From Cellulosilyticum ruminicola JCM 14822 (GTDB lineage: Bacteria; Bacillota; Clostridia; Lachnospirales; Cellulosilyticaceae), in NCBI RefSeq assembly GCF_001311925.1, contig NZ_BBCG01000010.1, positions 1 through 64,000 of the forward strand: a stretch of 64,000 nucleotides of DNA, given 5' to 3'. The notes below the pieces were generated by a model. That model was not told where the DNA came from, did no database searches, and saw only the letters and a list, made by a program, of their open reading frames with translations. Position 1 is the stretch's first letter; the number at the start of each line of letters is the position of its first letter. Shown piece by piece: positions 26,453 to 35,374 of this stretch. The translations under genes and the position numbers were made by a program.

Positions 26453-27349
26453 ATGGAAGACTCTATTATTTCTAGAGATTTTTTACCACAAATCTATTTT
26501 AAAAAATCTCTAGACTTTACTTGCAATGGAAATACCGAAGAAGCTATTCAATCTATGGATACAGCTATTATTATTAGCGACAACGCACCTTTTTATATTT
26601 ATCAAAAGATGAAATTGCTTTATACTTTAAATCTTACAGAACGTTGTAGCCAATTTATTATAACTCAATTAGAATATTTATTTAAAAATGCATCTTTATA
26701 TTTGGTCTGCCGCTTTATAGATTATTATCAAAAAATACACGACCTTGATTTAGCCCGCTTAACACTTCTTTTAGAAAGTATCCACTTGCCTTATTGTCTT
26801 GCACTTGAATATAAAGACTTATTATATCATCCACGTAAATCCTTAACGCATTTAGCTCAAAAAGCTAGCATCCAAGATCATCACAAACTTTGTATTAGCT
26901 ATTGTGAACTCATTCATAAAACTAAAGTTTTTTCACCAGATATTATTTATCTCAAAGCTTATTCTTATCATATGTTAGGTAACCTTATCAAAGCACGTTT
27001 AACTTATATGGAATTCATAGCTTTAGAACCTGAAAATGCCTTAGCTTATCATAATCTAGGACTTATTTTGATGGAACAAGCTCAATACTTAGAAGCACAA
27101 AAAGCCCTTGAAAAAGCCAATGAACTCGCACCTAATAACAAACATTATTTAATGGATTTAGCAGAATGCCATACTCGTTTCAAACATTATGAAGAAGCCA
27201 TTGCTATTTATAAATCACTTCATAAGGCTTTTCCTGATGATTTACAAACTTATTTCAACCTATCTTATATCTACAAAAAACATCATCGTTATTTTTTATA
27301 TTACAAATATACATATCATGCAAAAAAGAAACTTAGAGCACTCCTCTAA
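26453..27349 (+). CDS. TPR protein, 298 aa
   Basis: ATG 26453 (MEDSIISRDFLPQIYFKKSL) follows AAGGAGG; an earlier ATG would add a stretch without a ribosome site. The protein is alpha-helical, with TPR units best seen after residue 170 (AYSYHMLGNLIKARLTYMEF, AYHNLGLILMEQAQYLEAQK, YLMDLAECHTRFKHYEEAIA). It is followed by a diguanylate cyclase gene on the same strand after 65 bases, so the two may form an operon, with the TPR protein as a possible adaptor. That link is inference. Confidence 0.75.
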   Translation: MEDSIISRDFLPQIYFKKSLDFTCNGNTEEAIQSMDTAIIISDNAPFYIYQKMKLLYTLNLTERCSQFIITQLEYLFKNASLYLVCRFIDYYQKIHDLDLARLTLLLESIHLPYCLALEYKDLLYHPRKSLTHLAQKASIQDHHKLCISYCELIHKTKVFSPDIIYLKAYSYHMLGNLIKARLTYMEFIALEPENALAYHNLGLILMEQAQYLEAQKALEKANELAPNNKHYLMDLAECHTRFKHYEEAIAIYKSLHKAFPDDLQTYFNLSYIYKKHHRYFLYYKYTYHAKKKLRALL

Positions 27350-27413
27350 AAACATTTTTTATAATTAATTTATTAAAAATAATAACCTACTCAACTTTAC
27401 AAGGAGGAGTTAT

Positions 27414-28459
27414 ATGGATAACGCAGCATTTGAGAAATATCAATATTTCACAGAACAAACTATTGCCAATCTTTCCACTAGAATTACCACCTTAGAAGAA
27501 AAACTTAATGTATTTACTAACCTACTGGCCGTTAGCCAATATGTGAATCAATATATCAAAACCGAAGACTTTTATCCTTTAATCGCTGATACACTCATTG
27601 GAGTCTTTGGCGCAAAATATGCTACCATATATCTAAAAAAAATGGGGATTATCTCTCTGCCACACCTTCTACATTCTCTTTTCCATCTATTGAGGCTGAG
27701 AAAGATCTCATTATGCGTCATCAAGAAGAACCCTTTATTATCAATAATGAAACACCTATTTATGAGGCTGTTAAAGAGACACCTCCTGTCTTTTCATGCT
27801 TAGGTGTACCAATTACTCTCAAAAAAAGACTATTAGGTTTTATTATTATTGCCCATGAAGAAAAAAACTATTTTTCAGCCCAGCATACCATTCTTTTATC
27901 TTCATTAGCATCCCATATTAGTGTCTCCATTGAAAATAATCTGCTTTATAATAAAATCCGTGAAACTGCCAATTTAGATGGTTTAACAGGTATTTTTAAT
28001 AAACGTTATTTCTTTGATACACTCAGCACTTATAAAGACATTGATACACAAAACTATACAATTGCCATGATTGATATTGACCGTTTCAAAAAAGTCAATG
28101 ATACTTATGGCCACCTCTTTGGTGATATTGTTTTAAAAAAAGTTATTCAAATCATTAAAGATAATATACGTCCTATAGATATTGCAGCCCGTTATGGTGG
28201 TGAAGAAATTATCATCTTCTTCAAAGATTTTACAAACCCTACTAGTGTAGAAACGTGTCTTGAATCTATTCGCTATACCATTGAACAAACGCCTATTATC
28301 GATGATGATATCGTTACCTCCGTCACCGCCAGCTTAGGTGCTTATATTAAATATAATGAAGTCCTTACCCTAAAAGAAGCCATCAACCGAGCCGATTCAA
28401 ATCTTTATATTTGCAAGGACTTAGGCCGCAATCGTATTCATTTCAATAAAATCAATTAA
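27414..28459 (+). CDS. GAF-GGDEF diguanylate cyclase (frameshift)
   Basis: AAGGAGGAGTTAT precedes ATG 27414. After a short coiled coil (TTLEEKLNVFTNLLAVSQYV) comes a GAF-like sensor, interrupted by one missing A in an A8 run near 27640, then LGVPITLKKRLLGFIIIAHE. The GGDEF domain begins DGLTGIFNKRYFFDTL and has the active-site motif GGEEI with the preceding DIDRFKKVNDTYGHLFGD. It makes cyclic di-GMP from GTP in response to a signal sensed by the GAF domain. No RxxD inhibition site is apparent. About 348 residues corrected. Confidence 0.88.
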
Positions 28460-28462
28460 ATT

Positions 28463-28500
28463 ATAAAGAAGGTGCCGTAAAATCTACGGCACCTTCTTTA
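28463..28500. terminator. Bidirectional terminator between GGDEF and deoD
   Basis: TAAAGAAGGTGCCGTA (28464-28479) pairs perfectly with TACGGCACCTTCTTTA (28485-28500). Confidence 0.9.
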
Positions 28501-28516
28501 TACAAATCTCTTATAA

Positions 28517-29218
28517 TTATGCGAGTTGTAATGCGATTTCCATCATTTGTGTAAATGTATTTTGTCTTTCTTCAGCTGTTGTTTCTTCACCTGTGATAAG
28601 GTTATCAGAAATTGTTACCATTGCTAAAGCATTTACACCAGCAGCTGCTGCTTCCATGTAAAGTGCTGCTGCTTCCATTTCTACTGCAAGAACACCCATT
28701 TTTGACCATCTTTCAGTGGTTGTTTTATCTGCATTGTAGAAGATATCTGAAGAAAGGATGTTACCTACACGGTAAGGTACTCCTACTTCTTTAGCTTTTT
28801 CTACTGCTTTTTCTAAAAGTTCATAACTAGCTGTCGCTGCAAATGTTCCTGGTAAGTTATATTGTACAGCATAGTTCGAGTTAGTACATGCCCCCATACC
28901 AAATACAATATGACGAAGTGGAAGATCTGCGCTCATACTTCCTGCTGAACCAATACGGATAAGGTTTTTACATCCATAAACATGGATTAATTCATGTGAA
29001 TAAATCCCGATTGATGGCATCCCCATTCCTGTTCCTTGAACAGAAATTCTTTTTCCTTTGTATGTTCCTGTATAACCAAACATATTTCTTACTGTATTAT
29101 ATTGTACAACATCTTCTAAGAAATTATCTGCAATAAATTTCGCTCTTAATGGGTCTCCTGGTAATAAGACTGTTTCTGCAATATCACCTGGTTTTGCTGC
29201 ATTATGTGGTGTTGACAT
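28517..29218 (-). CDS. deoD: Purine-nucleoside phosphorylase
   Basis: The 233-residue cytoplasmic enzyme splits purine nucleosides with phosphate to the base and ribose-1-phosphate (salvage). Family signatures are PGDPLRAKFIADNFLEDVVQ, GTGMGMPSIGIYSHEL, IRIGSAGSMSADLPLRHIVF, MEMEAAALY-type segment (VLAVEMEAAALYMEAA) and TISDNLITGEETTAEERQNTF with the catalytic Asp. Length matches bacterial trimeric/hexameric DeoD. AGGAGGAACAACT precedes the ATG. Confidence 0.95.
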   Translation of the reverse strand: MSTPHNAAKPGDIAETVLLPGDPLRAKFIADNFLEDVVQYNTVRNMFGYTGTYKGKRISVQGTGMGMPSIGIYSHELIHVYGCKNLIRIGSAGSMSADLPLRHIVFGMGACTNSNYAVQYNLPGTFAATASYELLEKAVEKAKEVGVPYRVGNILSSDIFYNADKTTTERWSKMGVLAVEMEAAALYMEAAAAGVNALAMVTISDNLITGEETTAEERQNTFTQMMEIALQLA

Positions 29219-29349
29219 AGTTGTTCCTCCTAGACTCTAATGTTTCAAAGCTTCTATGTATATATCATGTCCTTTTTTTCTATAGTTATGAAATGATCAG
29301 AACGCTTTTTTTAATTATACCATATCTTGCTAAGATTGAAATATAATTT

Positions 29350-29529
29350 TCAGCTTACTGTTTCTTTACTATTTAAGATGTGCGCATTACAGATTTTACA
29401 AACTTTTATCTTAGTCGTACCCTTCTTAACTTCCCATCCCAATTTCACCCTAGGCCTATGACATACCGGACAAGTGCCTCTACCGTATCCATCTCGTTTT
29501 AAAGCTTTGCCTCTCTTACTTTTTGCCAT
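29350..29529 (-). CDS. Zinc-ribbon protein, 59 aa
   Basis: ATG 29529 follows GGAGGGTAAAAATT. The product begins MAKSKRGKALKRDGYGRG and contains TCPVCHRPRVKLGWEVKKGT and KVCKICNAH, two CxxC knuckles 25 residues apart, which form a zinc ribbon. It is very basic, as in ribosome- or nucleic-acid-associated small proteins. I do not recognise a named family. Each part is short, so it escapes normal size cut-offs. Confidence 0.75.
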   Translation of the reverse strand: MAKSKRGKALKRDGYGRGTCPVCHRPRVKLGWEVKKGTTKIKVCKICNAHILNSKETVS

Positions 29530-29713
29530 AATTTTTACCCTCCATAATGAGAATTATTTTATATTAAATATATTATTTACCTAGTTTGTTTATGCCCCCC
29601 TCTTGAAAATATACTTGATATCAATTATCATTATTATTGACAAATCATTAATAATAGTTTATCATCTTACTAACAATACATTTCATCCTTTTCAATGTGC
29701 AAATGCAATACTC

Positions 29714-29751
29714 AAAAAGAAGGCATCATGGAAAACATGATGTCTTCTTTT
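29714..29751 (-). terminator. Terminator
   Basis: AAAGAAGGCATCATG (29716-29730) pairs with CATGATGTCTTCTTT (29736-29750) with one mismatch; T tail on the minus strand. Confidence 0.75.
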
Positions 29752-29773
29752 CTATTTAAACAACCTTTTTATT

Positions 29774-30147
29774 TTACTTCGTATAATCTTCACAGTAAGC
29801 TTTTGGAATACCTAACAAATCATCTAATGCATTAAAAAATGCTACGATGCGCTCGGACTTCATACTTTCTTTAATTTGGGCTTCTTCCATGGATTCTGTT
29901 TTATAACGATTCAGCTTATGTTTGCCCCCAGTGAATTGCATGTTGGGCTGCCTTGTGAATTGTGCCAATATCCCATTGCAGTAAACTCTGGGCACAGCAA
30001 TTGAATCACACCTATATTTTTATCCAATAAATACTCACATACTTTCGCTGCTAATGTAAATCTACATCCTAATACATCAACATGAACCCTTATAGCAGGG
30101 TTTAATAAACAATGCGACACAATTACAAAGTATCCAGGTTTCGCCAT
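29774..30147 (-). pseudogene. TudS/DUF523-related putative desulfidase, internally deleted
   Basis: ATG 30147 (MAKPGYFVIVSHCLLNPAIR) follows GAAGGAGAACAT. The N-terminal half matches clostridial TudS-related proteins (CD3072 type), with Cys in SHCLLNP and LLCPEFTAMGYWHN. After HNSQGSPTC the expected 40-60 central residues are absent: QGS from the first part is joined directly to the SPTC motif that normally lies further on. The frame then shifts, and the C-terminal part (GGKHKLNRYKTESMEEAQIK, ending CEDYTK) follows. The internal deletion is larger than a read error, so the gene is dead. Confidence 0.65.
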
Positions 30148-30255
30148 ATGTTCTCCTTCTCGAAATATATTTTTCTTTAGTATTTGTTTTATCGCCTGAA
30201 GTATGCCTATTTCAACAAAGTAAATTACAGCATTTTTAATTTTTAAAAAAAACCC

Positions 30256-30284
30256 TTGAACTTTCAAATTATATATGCTATATT
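30256..30284 (+). promoter_or_regulatory. Promoter of the candidate ncRNA
   Basis: TTGAAC (30256-30261) and TATATT (30279-30284) with a 17-base spacer. On the opposite strand TTTACT and TATAAT with a 16-base spacer, overlapping the same region, could drive the TudS-like gene. Confidence 0.5.
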
Positions 30285-30296
30285 AATATAGTAAAC

Positions 30297-30310
30297 CGAA
30301 CAAATGTTCG
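30297..30310. promoter_or_regulatory. LexA (SOS) box
   Basis: CGAACAAATGTTCG is a perfect match to the Firmicutes LexA consensus CGAAC-RNRY-GTTCG. It lies at the expected RNA start of the plus-strand promoter and next to the -35 of the minus-strand one, positions at which a repressor would block both. A further half-site, GAAC, follows at 30313-30316. Confidence 0.65.
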
Positions 30311-30472
30311 CAAGAACATTTAAACATAAAATTACCTTAAATTTTTATCAAACAAAGTTTCATAAACAAATATTCCAACAAATATTCCAACAAATATTCT
30401 AACGTACACAACCGTGACATGCGTTATTTATAACGCACAAAGCTGACTAACCTCAGTTAACCTGTCACAACA

Positions 30473-30533
30473 AAAAGCCAATCGTTTAAGCGGCACTCCC
30501 CAAGATATCCTGCTTAAACGATTGGCTTTTTTA
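30473..30533. terminator. 19-bp bidirectional terminator
   Basis: AAAAGCCAATCGTTTAAGC (30473-30491) pairs perfectly with its complement at 30512-30530, with T runs on both strands. It ends the candidate ncRNA and, from the other side, the glucosaminidase gene. Confidence 0.9.
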
Positions 30534-30548
30534 TTATAAATATAATGA

Positions 30549-31322
30549 TTAACTTTCTTTCTTCTGCGCTGTGAGATAAGCTGCATACTTAATTAGAAGC
30601 GCACGTATATGTTCACGCTTATAAGTTTTCTTATCCCATAAGCTCCTTTGCGTAATGATTTGTTGCTCCACAAGTCTATTAATGGCTTCCTCATATGTCT
30701 TTTTCCTTGTCAACCTACAAACAAGTGCTGGTACATTTTTGAGAATCATTAAATCTTTATGCTTCCATCTATTAAATTCTAAAGAAACGCCTGATTTAAT
30801 GATAGTACTTACAGCTTTAAATAACAGTTCGTCAATAGTGTTTGTATATTCTACTTCCTCCGTGGTATCATACTTGGTCAAATCATTGGCTTCAATAAGG
30901 CTGATGAGTTTTTGAGTATAGTTAGGGTCTGTAGCATAACCTGCTTCATAAATATAAAGACAAGCCTTTTTATAATCCTTTTCTCCTACTACTTTTGCAT
31001 AGTGGCTCTTGCTCGTTAAAAACTTGCTATGATCTTCTATGCTTTCTTTCCAGCTATCATATGCTCTAAATCCAGCTGTAATAACTGTCCGATTTTCATC
31101 ATAATATTCCACAGTTCTTCCTGTCCACACTTTACCCCGCCAACCACTAGATGCCTTAATGCCAAATAAAGCTTTCCCCTCTGTAGCCAAAGTACTGTTG
31201 CCATCTGCACTTTCTAGTATGGCTTGAGCAATTGTAAGGCTTGCTAATATATGAGACTTCTCACTATCTGCTTTAGCTATTGGTGCAACAATCTTGATAA
31301 ACTGCGCTCTCGTATATGCCAT
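30549..31322 (-). CDS. Endo-beta-N-acetylglucosaminidase (autolysin)
   Basis: Residues 1-150 form a glucosaminidase domain (FlgJ/LytG type): FIKIVAPIAKADSEKSHILA, SLTIAQAILESADGNSTLAT with the catalytic Glu, ALFGIKASSGWRGKVW, FRAYDSWKESIEDHSKFL and AGYATDPNYTQKLISLIE. It cleaves the glycan backbone of peptidoglycan. The C-terminal 100 residues are a separate helical region without a recognised wall-binding motif. No signal peptide is present, which is typical of phage- or spore-associated enzymes; export or lysis would be needed. GGAGGGTGAAAA precedes ATG. Confidence 0.88.
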   Translation of the reverse strand: MAYTRAQFIKIVAPIAKADSEKSHILASLTIAQAILESADGNSTLATEGKALFGIKASSGWRGKVWTGRTVEYYDENRTVITAGFRAYDSWKESIEDHSKFLTSKSHYAKVVGEKDYKKACLYIYEAGYATDPNYTQKLISLIEANDLTKYDTTEEVEYTNTIDELLFKAVSTIIKSGVSLEFNRWKHKDLMILKNVPALVCRLTRKKTYEEAINRLVEQQIITQRSLWDKKTYKREHIRALLIKYAAYLTAQKKES

Positions 31323-31382
31323 TTTTCACCCTCCATATAGTATTGTGGTCAAATAAATGACCTCACTATACTATATGTTGGT

Positions 31383-31788
31383 TCATTTCAGGCTGTCCCA
31401 TATTTTATTTATTTTAATATCCTCGCCACCAATTATAATCTTTTGAATTTGCTCTTTTACATCAAAAATATTATATACGAAGGTTGTATGATCCTTTGAA
31501 ATACCAGCAGCCTTTTTATGTAATAATTTTTTACCATCTTTTGTAACAACTACAATTGAATAATCATGTTTTAAATTTTCACTACTATCTACAAATTCTA
31601 AAGTTAATAATAAACTGTTTGTGTAATATTGCTTCACAATCAACTGCTAATTGCACTTTTCTATTAACATCTATCACTTTTCCTTGAAGCGTTTTTAAAT
31701 TCATCACAATCTGACACACATCTTTTCCTTTATAGCTTGTTGGCATAAGCGTTAACTTATAAATAAAATTTTCCAGTAATAAATTCAA
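31383..31788 (-). pseudogene. Unknown protein, truncated and frameshifted
   Basis: Two overlapping frames join near 31650 into one product of about 130 residues (LTLMPTSYKGKDVCQIVMNL, then YYTNSLLLTLEFVDSSENLK, VVVTKDGKKLLHKKAAGI, ending INKIWDSLK). Pattern looks like beta sandwich repeats. No family is recognised. The 5' end stops within 20 bases of the IS4 remnant at 31.8 kb, so the gene was probably cut by that insertion. Confidence 0.45.
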
Positions 31789-31795
31789 TAAAAAT

Positions 31796-32316
31796 GGTGA
31801 AGATATTGACTCACATAAGCGTCAGCTTTTACATTGGAATCTTATGATTACTAACATCATCAAAGAAATCCTTAATACATCTATTATTACAGAGCTTTAT
31901 CGTATAAGATGGCAAATAGAACTTCTTTTTAAGGTTGTAAAAAGCACCCTTTCCCTAGATAAAATGCATGTAGGTAAAACTAAATATATAGAAGCAATTC
32001 TTTATGGGAAACTTCTAGGAGCATTACTTACAATGCCACTTTATGATGGTATAGATCAAACCATGCTTAAGAATCAGGGGAGAGGCGTAAGTATGCAAAG
32101 ATTTTATGCATTACTACTTGTAGACTTATCTCAATTCTATACACTAAAAAGAATCACACTACATACTTACGAGACGTTTTCTAACTTAATTCAAAGGATA
32201 GGAAGGTTGGCTTTGCATGAAAAACGTTTAAGACAAACCACCTATTCTAAAATAGAGTGTTATCTAGAACAACTAATTGTTACCGGAAAAACTTAGTCTT
32301 AAGTTAACGACTATGA
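31796..32316 (+). mobile_element. IS4-family transposase remnant
   Basis: The C-terminal half of a transposase survives: SHKRQLLHWNLMITNIIK, then LYRIRWQIELLFKVVK, which fits the IS4 Y-x2-R-x3-E-x6-K signature, ending QLIVTGKT at 32296. After the stop, CTTAAGTTAACGACTATG resembles the right-end repeat of the 4.7-6.0 kb IS at 13 of 18 positions, so both are related elements. The 5' half and left end are missing. A large internal or end deletion left this fragment next to a truncated gene. Confidence 0.75.
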
Positions 32317-32389
32317 TATTCTTTTTCTATCATAATGCATCATCTTAATATTATGAATATAGTTTATAACCTTTTACATTTGTTCTACA

Positions 32390-32426
32390 AAAATAAGCTA
32401 TACCTAAATACTAGGTATAGCTCCAT
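32390..32426 (-). terminator. opp operon terminator
   Basis: AGCTATACCTA (32396-32406) pairs with TAGGTATAGCT (32412-32422) perfectly; minus-strand tail TTATTTTTG. Confidence 0.85.
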
Positions 32427-32437
32427 TTAAAAACCGC

Positions 32438-33397
32438 TTAGTCAAATAAATGACAAGCTATATAATGATTTGGTTTCACTTCTTTCCACTCTGGTCTTGA
32501 CTGTTTACATTTATCATGTACTTTAGGACATCTTGTGCAGAATGGACAGAGGTTAGGTGGATCAATTGGACTTGGAATCTCACCTTCTACACGAATTCTG
32601 TCTCTATTTTTCTCAACGCCTGGATCTGGAATAGGTACAGCTGATAAGAGGAATTGTGTATACGGATGTAATGGATTATCATTAAGTTCTTCACTTTCAG
32701 CAAGCTCCATCATTTGTCCTAGATACATTACTAAGATTCTATCTGAGATATATTTTACCATTGATAAATCGTGAGCAATGAATAAATATGTAAGTCCCAT
32801 TTCATTTTGTAATTGTTTAAGTAAGTTCACAACTTGGGCTTGAATTGAAACGTCTAGGGCAGAAATTGGTTCATCACATACGATAAACTTAGGTTCTACA
32901 GCTAAAGCTCTGGCGATACCGACACGTTGTCTTTGCCCACCACTAAATTCATGCGGGAATCTAGAAGCATGTTCTTCACTTAAACCTACAAGGTTAAGTA
33001 ATTCTACAATTCGTTTATGACGGGCTGGGCCTTTAGCAAGCTTATGAATATCTAAGGCTTCTCCAATGATATCTTCTACTGTCATTCTCGGATTTAATGA
33101 AGCATAAGGATCTTGGAATACAATTTGCATTTGTTTACGAAGTTCTTTTAACTTTTTCTTAGGTAAACTATATACATCTACCCCATCGAAAGTTACTTTG
33201 CCTTCTGTTGGTTCATATAACCGAAGTACTGCACGTCCAGCAGTTGATTTACCACAACCACTTTCGCCTACAAGTCCTAAAGTTTCTCCTTTATATAAAT
33301 CAAAGCTTAAGCCATCCACTGCTTTCAGTGTGCCGCCGCCTACATTAAAATGTTTTTTAACGTTTTCAACTTTTAATAATACTTCTTGTTGTGCCAT
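32438..33397 (-). CDS. oppF: Oligopeptide ABC transporter ATPase OppF
   Basis: The 319-residue ATPase powers oligopeptide import with OppD. Walker [10 protein letters not shown]-loop VFQDPYASLNP, signature FSGGQRQRVGIARAL, Walker B FIVCDEPISALD and the H-loop LFIAHDLSM are all intact. The C-terminal oligopeptide-transporter extension includes the cysteine cluster LCPFCTRCPKVHDKC. Last gene of the oppA-B-C-D-F operon, 12 bases after oppD. Confidence 0.95.
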   Translation of the reverse strand: MAQQEVLLKVENVKKHFNVGGGTLKAVDGLSFDLYKGETLGLVGESGCGKSTAGRAVLRLYEPTEGKVTFDGVDVYSLPKKKLKELRKQMQIVFQDPYASLNPRMTVEDIIGEALDIHKLAKGPARHKRIVELLNLVGLSEEHASRFPHEFSGGQRQRVGIARALAVEPKFIVCDEPISALDVSIQAQVVNLLKQLQNEMGLTYLFIAHDLSMVKYISDRILVMYLGQMMELAESEELNDNPLHPYTQFLLSAVPIPDPGVEKNRDRIRVEGEIPSPIDPPNLCPFCTRCPKVHDKCKQSRPEWKEVKPNHYIACHLFD

Positions 33398-33409
33398 TGT
33401 ACTTCCCCC

Positions 33410-34414
33410 CTAGTCATTTCTATTTTGTGCTGGGCACATAGGATGATTAAGCCAACATGCTGATGTGAGTTCTCCATCAATCATTTGCATTTGTGGCATA
33501 TGATTCTGACAGACTTTCATCGCTTTATTGCATCTTGCATAGAAACCGCATCCTGCTGGTGGTGCAAATAAATCTGGAGGTGTACCAGGAATAGTAGTAA
33601 GGGCTTTGCTGCGATCCATTTCCATACTAGGTACAGCACTTAAAAGTCCTTTTGTATATGGATGCGATGGGCGATTGAAGATAGCCTCTACTGAGCCTTG
33701 TTCTACGATTTGCCCTGCATACATTACAGCTACACGGTCACACATTTTAGCCACTACACCTAAGTCATGTGTAATCATAATGATTGACATACCGATTTCT
33801 TTTTGCACTTTTTGAAGTAACTCTAAGATTTGTGCTTGAACAGTTACATCAAGCGCTGTAGTTGGCTCATCGGCAATGATGAGTTTAGGACGGCAGGCAA
33901 GGGCCATAGCTATCATAGCACGTTGTCTCATCCCACCTGAGAATTCATGTGGATATTGATTCATTCTCTTTTTAGGTTCTGGCATAGACACAAGTTCTAG
34001 CATTTTTTCAGCTTCTGCATAAGCTTCTGCTTTACTAATATTTTTATGTTCTCTTAAAACTTCTGCGATTTGTTTTCCGATTTTTTGTGTAGGGTTAAGA
34101 GATGTCATAGGATCTTGGAAAATCATACTGATACTATTGCCACGTACTTTTTGCATCTCTTTTTCTGATTTCTTTAAAAGGTCTTCCCCTTCAAAGACAA
34201 TGTTGCCTTCTTTATACATAGCAGGAGGTGTTTTTAAAAGCTGCATGATAGCTTGTGAAGTAACACTTTTACCACAGCCACTTTCACCTACAATTCCTAA
34301 ACATTCACCTTTTTTCACTTCAAAGTTAATGCCACGCACAGATTGTACTTCCCCAGCATATGTTTTAAAAGAAACTTTTAAATTATCTACTTTTAATAAT
34401 GTTTCTGCTGTCAT
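33410..34414 (-). CDS. oppD: Oligopeptide ABC transporter ATPase OppD
   Basis: The 334-residue ATPase has Walker [10 protein letters not shown]-loop [11 protein letters not shown], signature [15 protein letters not shown], Walker [14 protein letters not shown]-loop MITHDLGVV and the C-terminal oligopeptide/dipeptide extension ([20 protein letters not shown]). It pairs with OppF in the cytoplasm under the OppBC channel. Follows oppC after 15 bases. Confidence 0.95.
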   Translation of the reverse strand: MTAETLLKVDNLKVSFKTYAGEVQSVRGINFEVKKGECLGIVGESGCGKSVTSQAIMQLLKTPPAMYKEGNIVFEGEDLLKKSEKEMQKVRGNSISMIFQDPMTSLNPTQKIGKQIAEVLREHKNISKAEAYAEAEKMLELVSMPEPKKRMNQYPHEFSGGMRQRAMIAMALACRPKLIIADEPTTALDVTVQAQILELLQKVQKEIGMSIIMITHDLGVVAKMCDRVAVMYAGQIVEQGSVEAIFNRPSHPYTKGLLSAVPSMEMDRSKALTTIPGTPPDLFAPPAGCGFYARCNKAMKVCQNHMPQMQMIDGELTSACWLNHPMCPAQNRND

Positions 34415-34429
34415 ATCCTCTACCTCCGC

Positions 34430-35374
34430 TTACTTTCTTAACTGTGGATCTAATGCATCTCTTAAGCCATCTCCAAATACATTAAAGCCAAACATGGTTA
34501 ATGAAATGAGTAAAGCTGGGAATAAGAGTTGATAGCCGCATCCTGTGAAGAGTCCTGTTAAAGCATCATTTGCCATAGATCCCCAACTTGCCATAGGCGC
34601 TGAAATACCAAGTCCCAAGAAACTAAGTGTCGCTTCTGCGAAAATCGCACTTGGTACGGATAATGTTAAATCAACTAAGATAGGTCCCATTGTATTTGGG
34701 ATAAGGTGTTTTCTAAGTTTCCAAAGCATACCACCGCCTAAAGCTTCTGAAGCTTTAACATAATCTTGTTCTTTGAGTTGGAGTACTTGTCCTCTAACGA
34801 GTCTAGCCATTCCAATCCAACCTGTGGCTACCAATGCAATGATCATAGGTACTAAACCTGGATCTAATACAACCATCATTAAGATTACAATAAGCATATA
34901 TGGAATACTGTAGAAGATTTCTGCTATACGCATCATTAAACTATCTATCCATCCACCAACGCTCCCAGAAATCCCACCATAGATGGCACCAATTATAAAC
35001 TGAATAGCTGTAGCTACGAAACCTACTGTTAAGGAAATACGTGCACCGTACCATGCTCTAGTCCAGAGATCACGGCCTAAGCTGTCTGTTCCAAACCAGT
35101 GGACTGCACTTGGTTTTAAATTACGTTCTTTAAGAGATTGTGTTTCATAAGAATACTGACTTAAAATAGGTGCAAAGATTGCAAGTAATATAAGCACTAC
35201 AATAAGTGTCAGTCCAAACATGGCTAATTTATTTTCTTTTAAACGACGCCATGCATCTTTCCAATATGTTAAACTAGGTCTTTTAATAGCTTCTGCTTCT
35301 TTGAGGTCTGTTTCCACACGTTCAAATAAGTCTGCTGTTAATTCAAATTCTTCATGCATGCTTAAATCCCCCAA
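34430..35374 (-). CDS. oppC: Oligopeptide ABC transporter permease OppC
   Basis: The 314-residue permease has the OppC N-terminal extension before the first helix, five or six membrane helices, the FGTDSLGRDLWTRAWYGARI segment after the first loop, and the EAA loop VKASEALGGGMLWKLRKHLI that contacts the ATPases. Its start overlaps the oppB stop by 13 bases, indicating coupling. Confidence 0.94.
   Translation of the reverse strand: MGDLSMHEEFELTADLFERVETDLKEAEAIKRPSLTYWKDAWRRLKENKLAMFGLTLIVVLILLAIFAPILSQYSYETQSLKERNLKPSAVHWFGTDSLGRDLWTRAWYGARISLTVGFVATAIQFIIGAIYGGISGSVGGWIDSLMMRIAEIFYSIPYMLIVILMMVVLDPGLVPMIIALVATGWIGMARLVRGQVLQLKEQDYVKASEALGGGMLWKLRKHLIPNTMGPILVDLTLSVPSAIFAEATLSFLGLGISAPMASWGSMANDALTGLFTGCGYQLLFPALLISLTMFGFNVFGDGLRDALDPQLRK

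Larger units (their letters stand above)
30291..30535 (+). ncRNA. Candidate SOS-controlled noncoding RNA, about 240 nt
   Basis: From the promoter to a strong terminator there is no convincing ORF. Structures in order: AAATGTTC/GAACATTT closed by a GCAA tetraloop (30302-30321), three tandem copies of a 12-base unit (AACAAATATTCC, about 30366-30400), a three-way-junction-like fold in which GTGACA/TGTCAC (30414-30419, 30463-30468) encloses TGCGTTA/TAACGCA and CTGAC/CTCAG-type hairpins, and the 19-bp terminator. A 31-codon frame from ATG 30304 lacks a ribosome site. I do not recognise the RNA. Confidence 0.5.

Noticed and set aside
27630-27645. A8 run in the GGDEF gene as a programmed frameshift
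   Set aside because: Many neighbouring genes lack one base in the same way without slippery sites or stimulators, so an error is simpler.
30304-30399. 31-codon ORF (MFARTFKHKITLNFYQ...) in the SOS-controlled transcript
   Set aside because: The ATG lies inside the LexA box with no ribosome site, and its C-terminal part only translates the tandem repeats.
30366-30400. Three 12-base direct repeats as a CRISPR array
   Set aside because: Units are too short, contiguous without spacers, and there are no cas genes.
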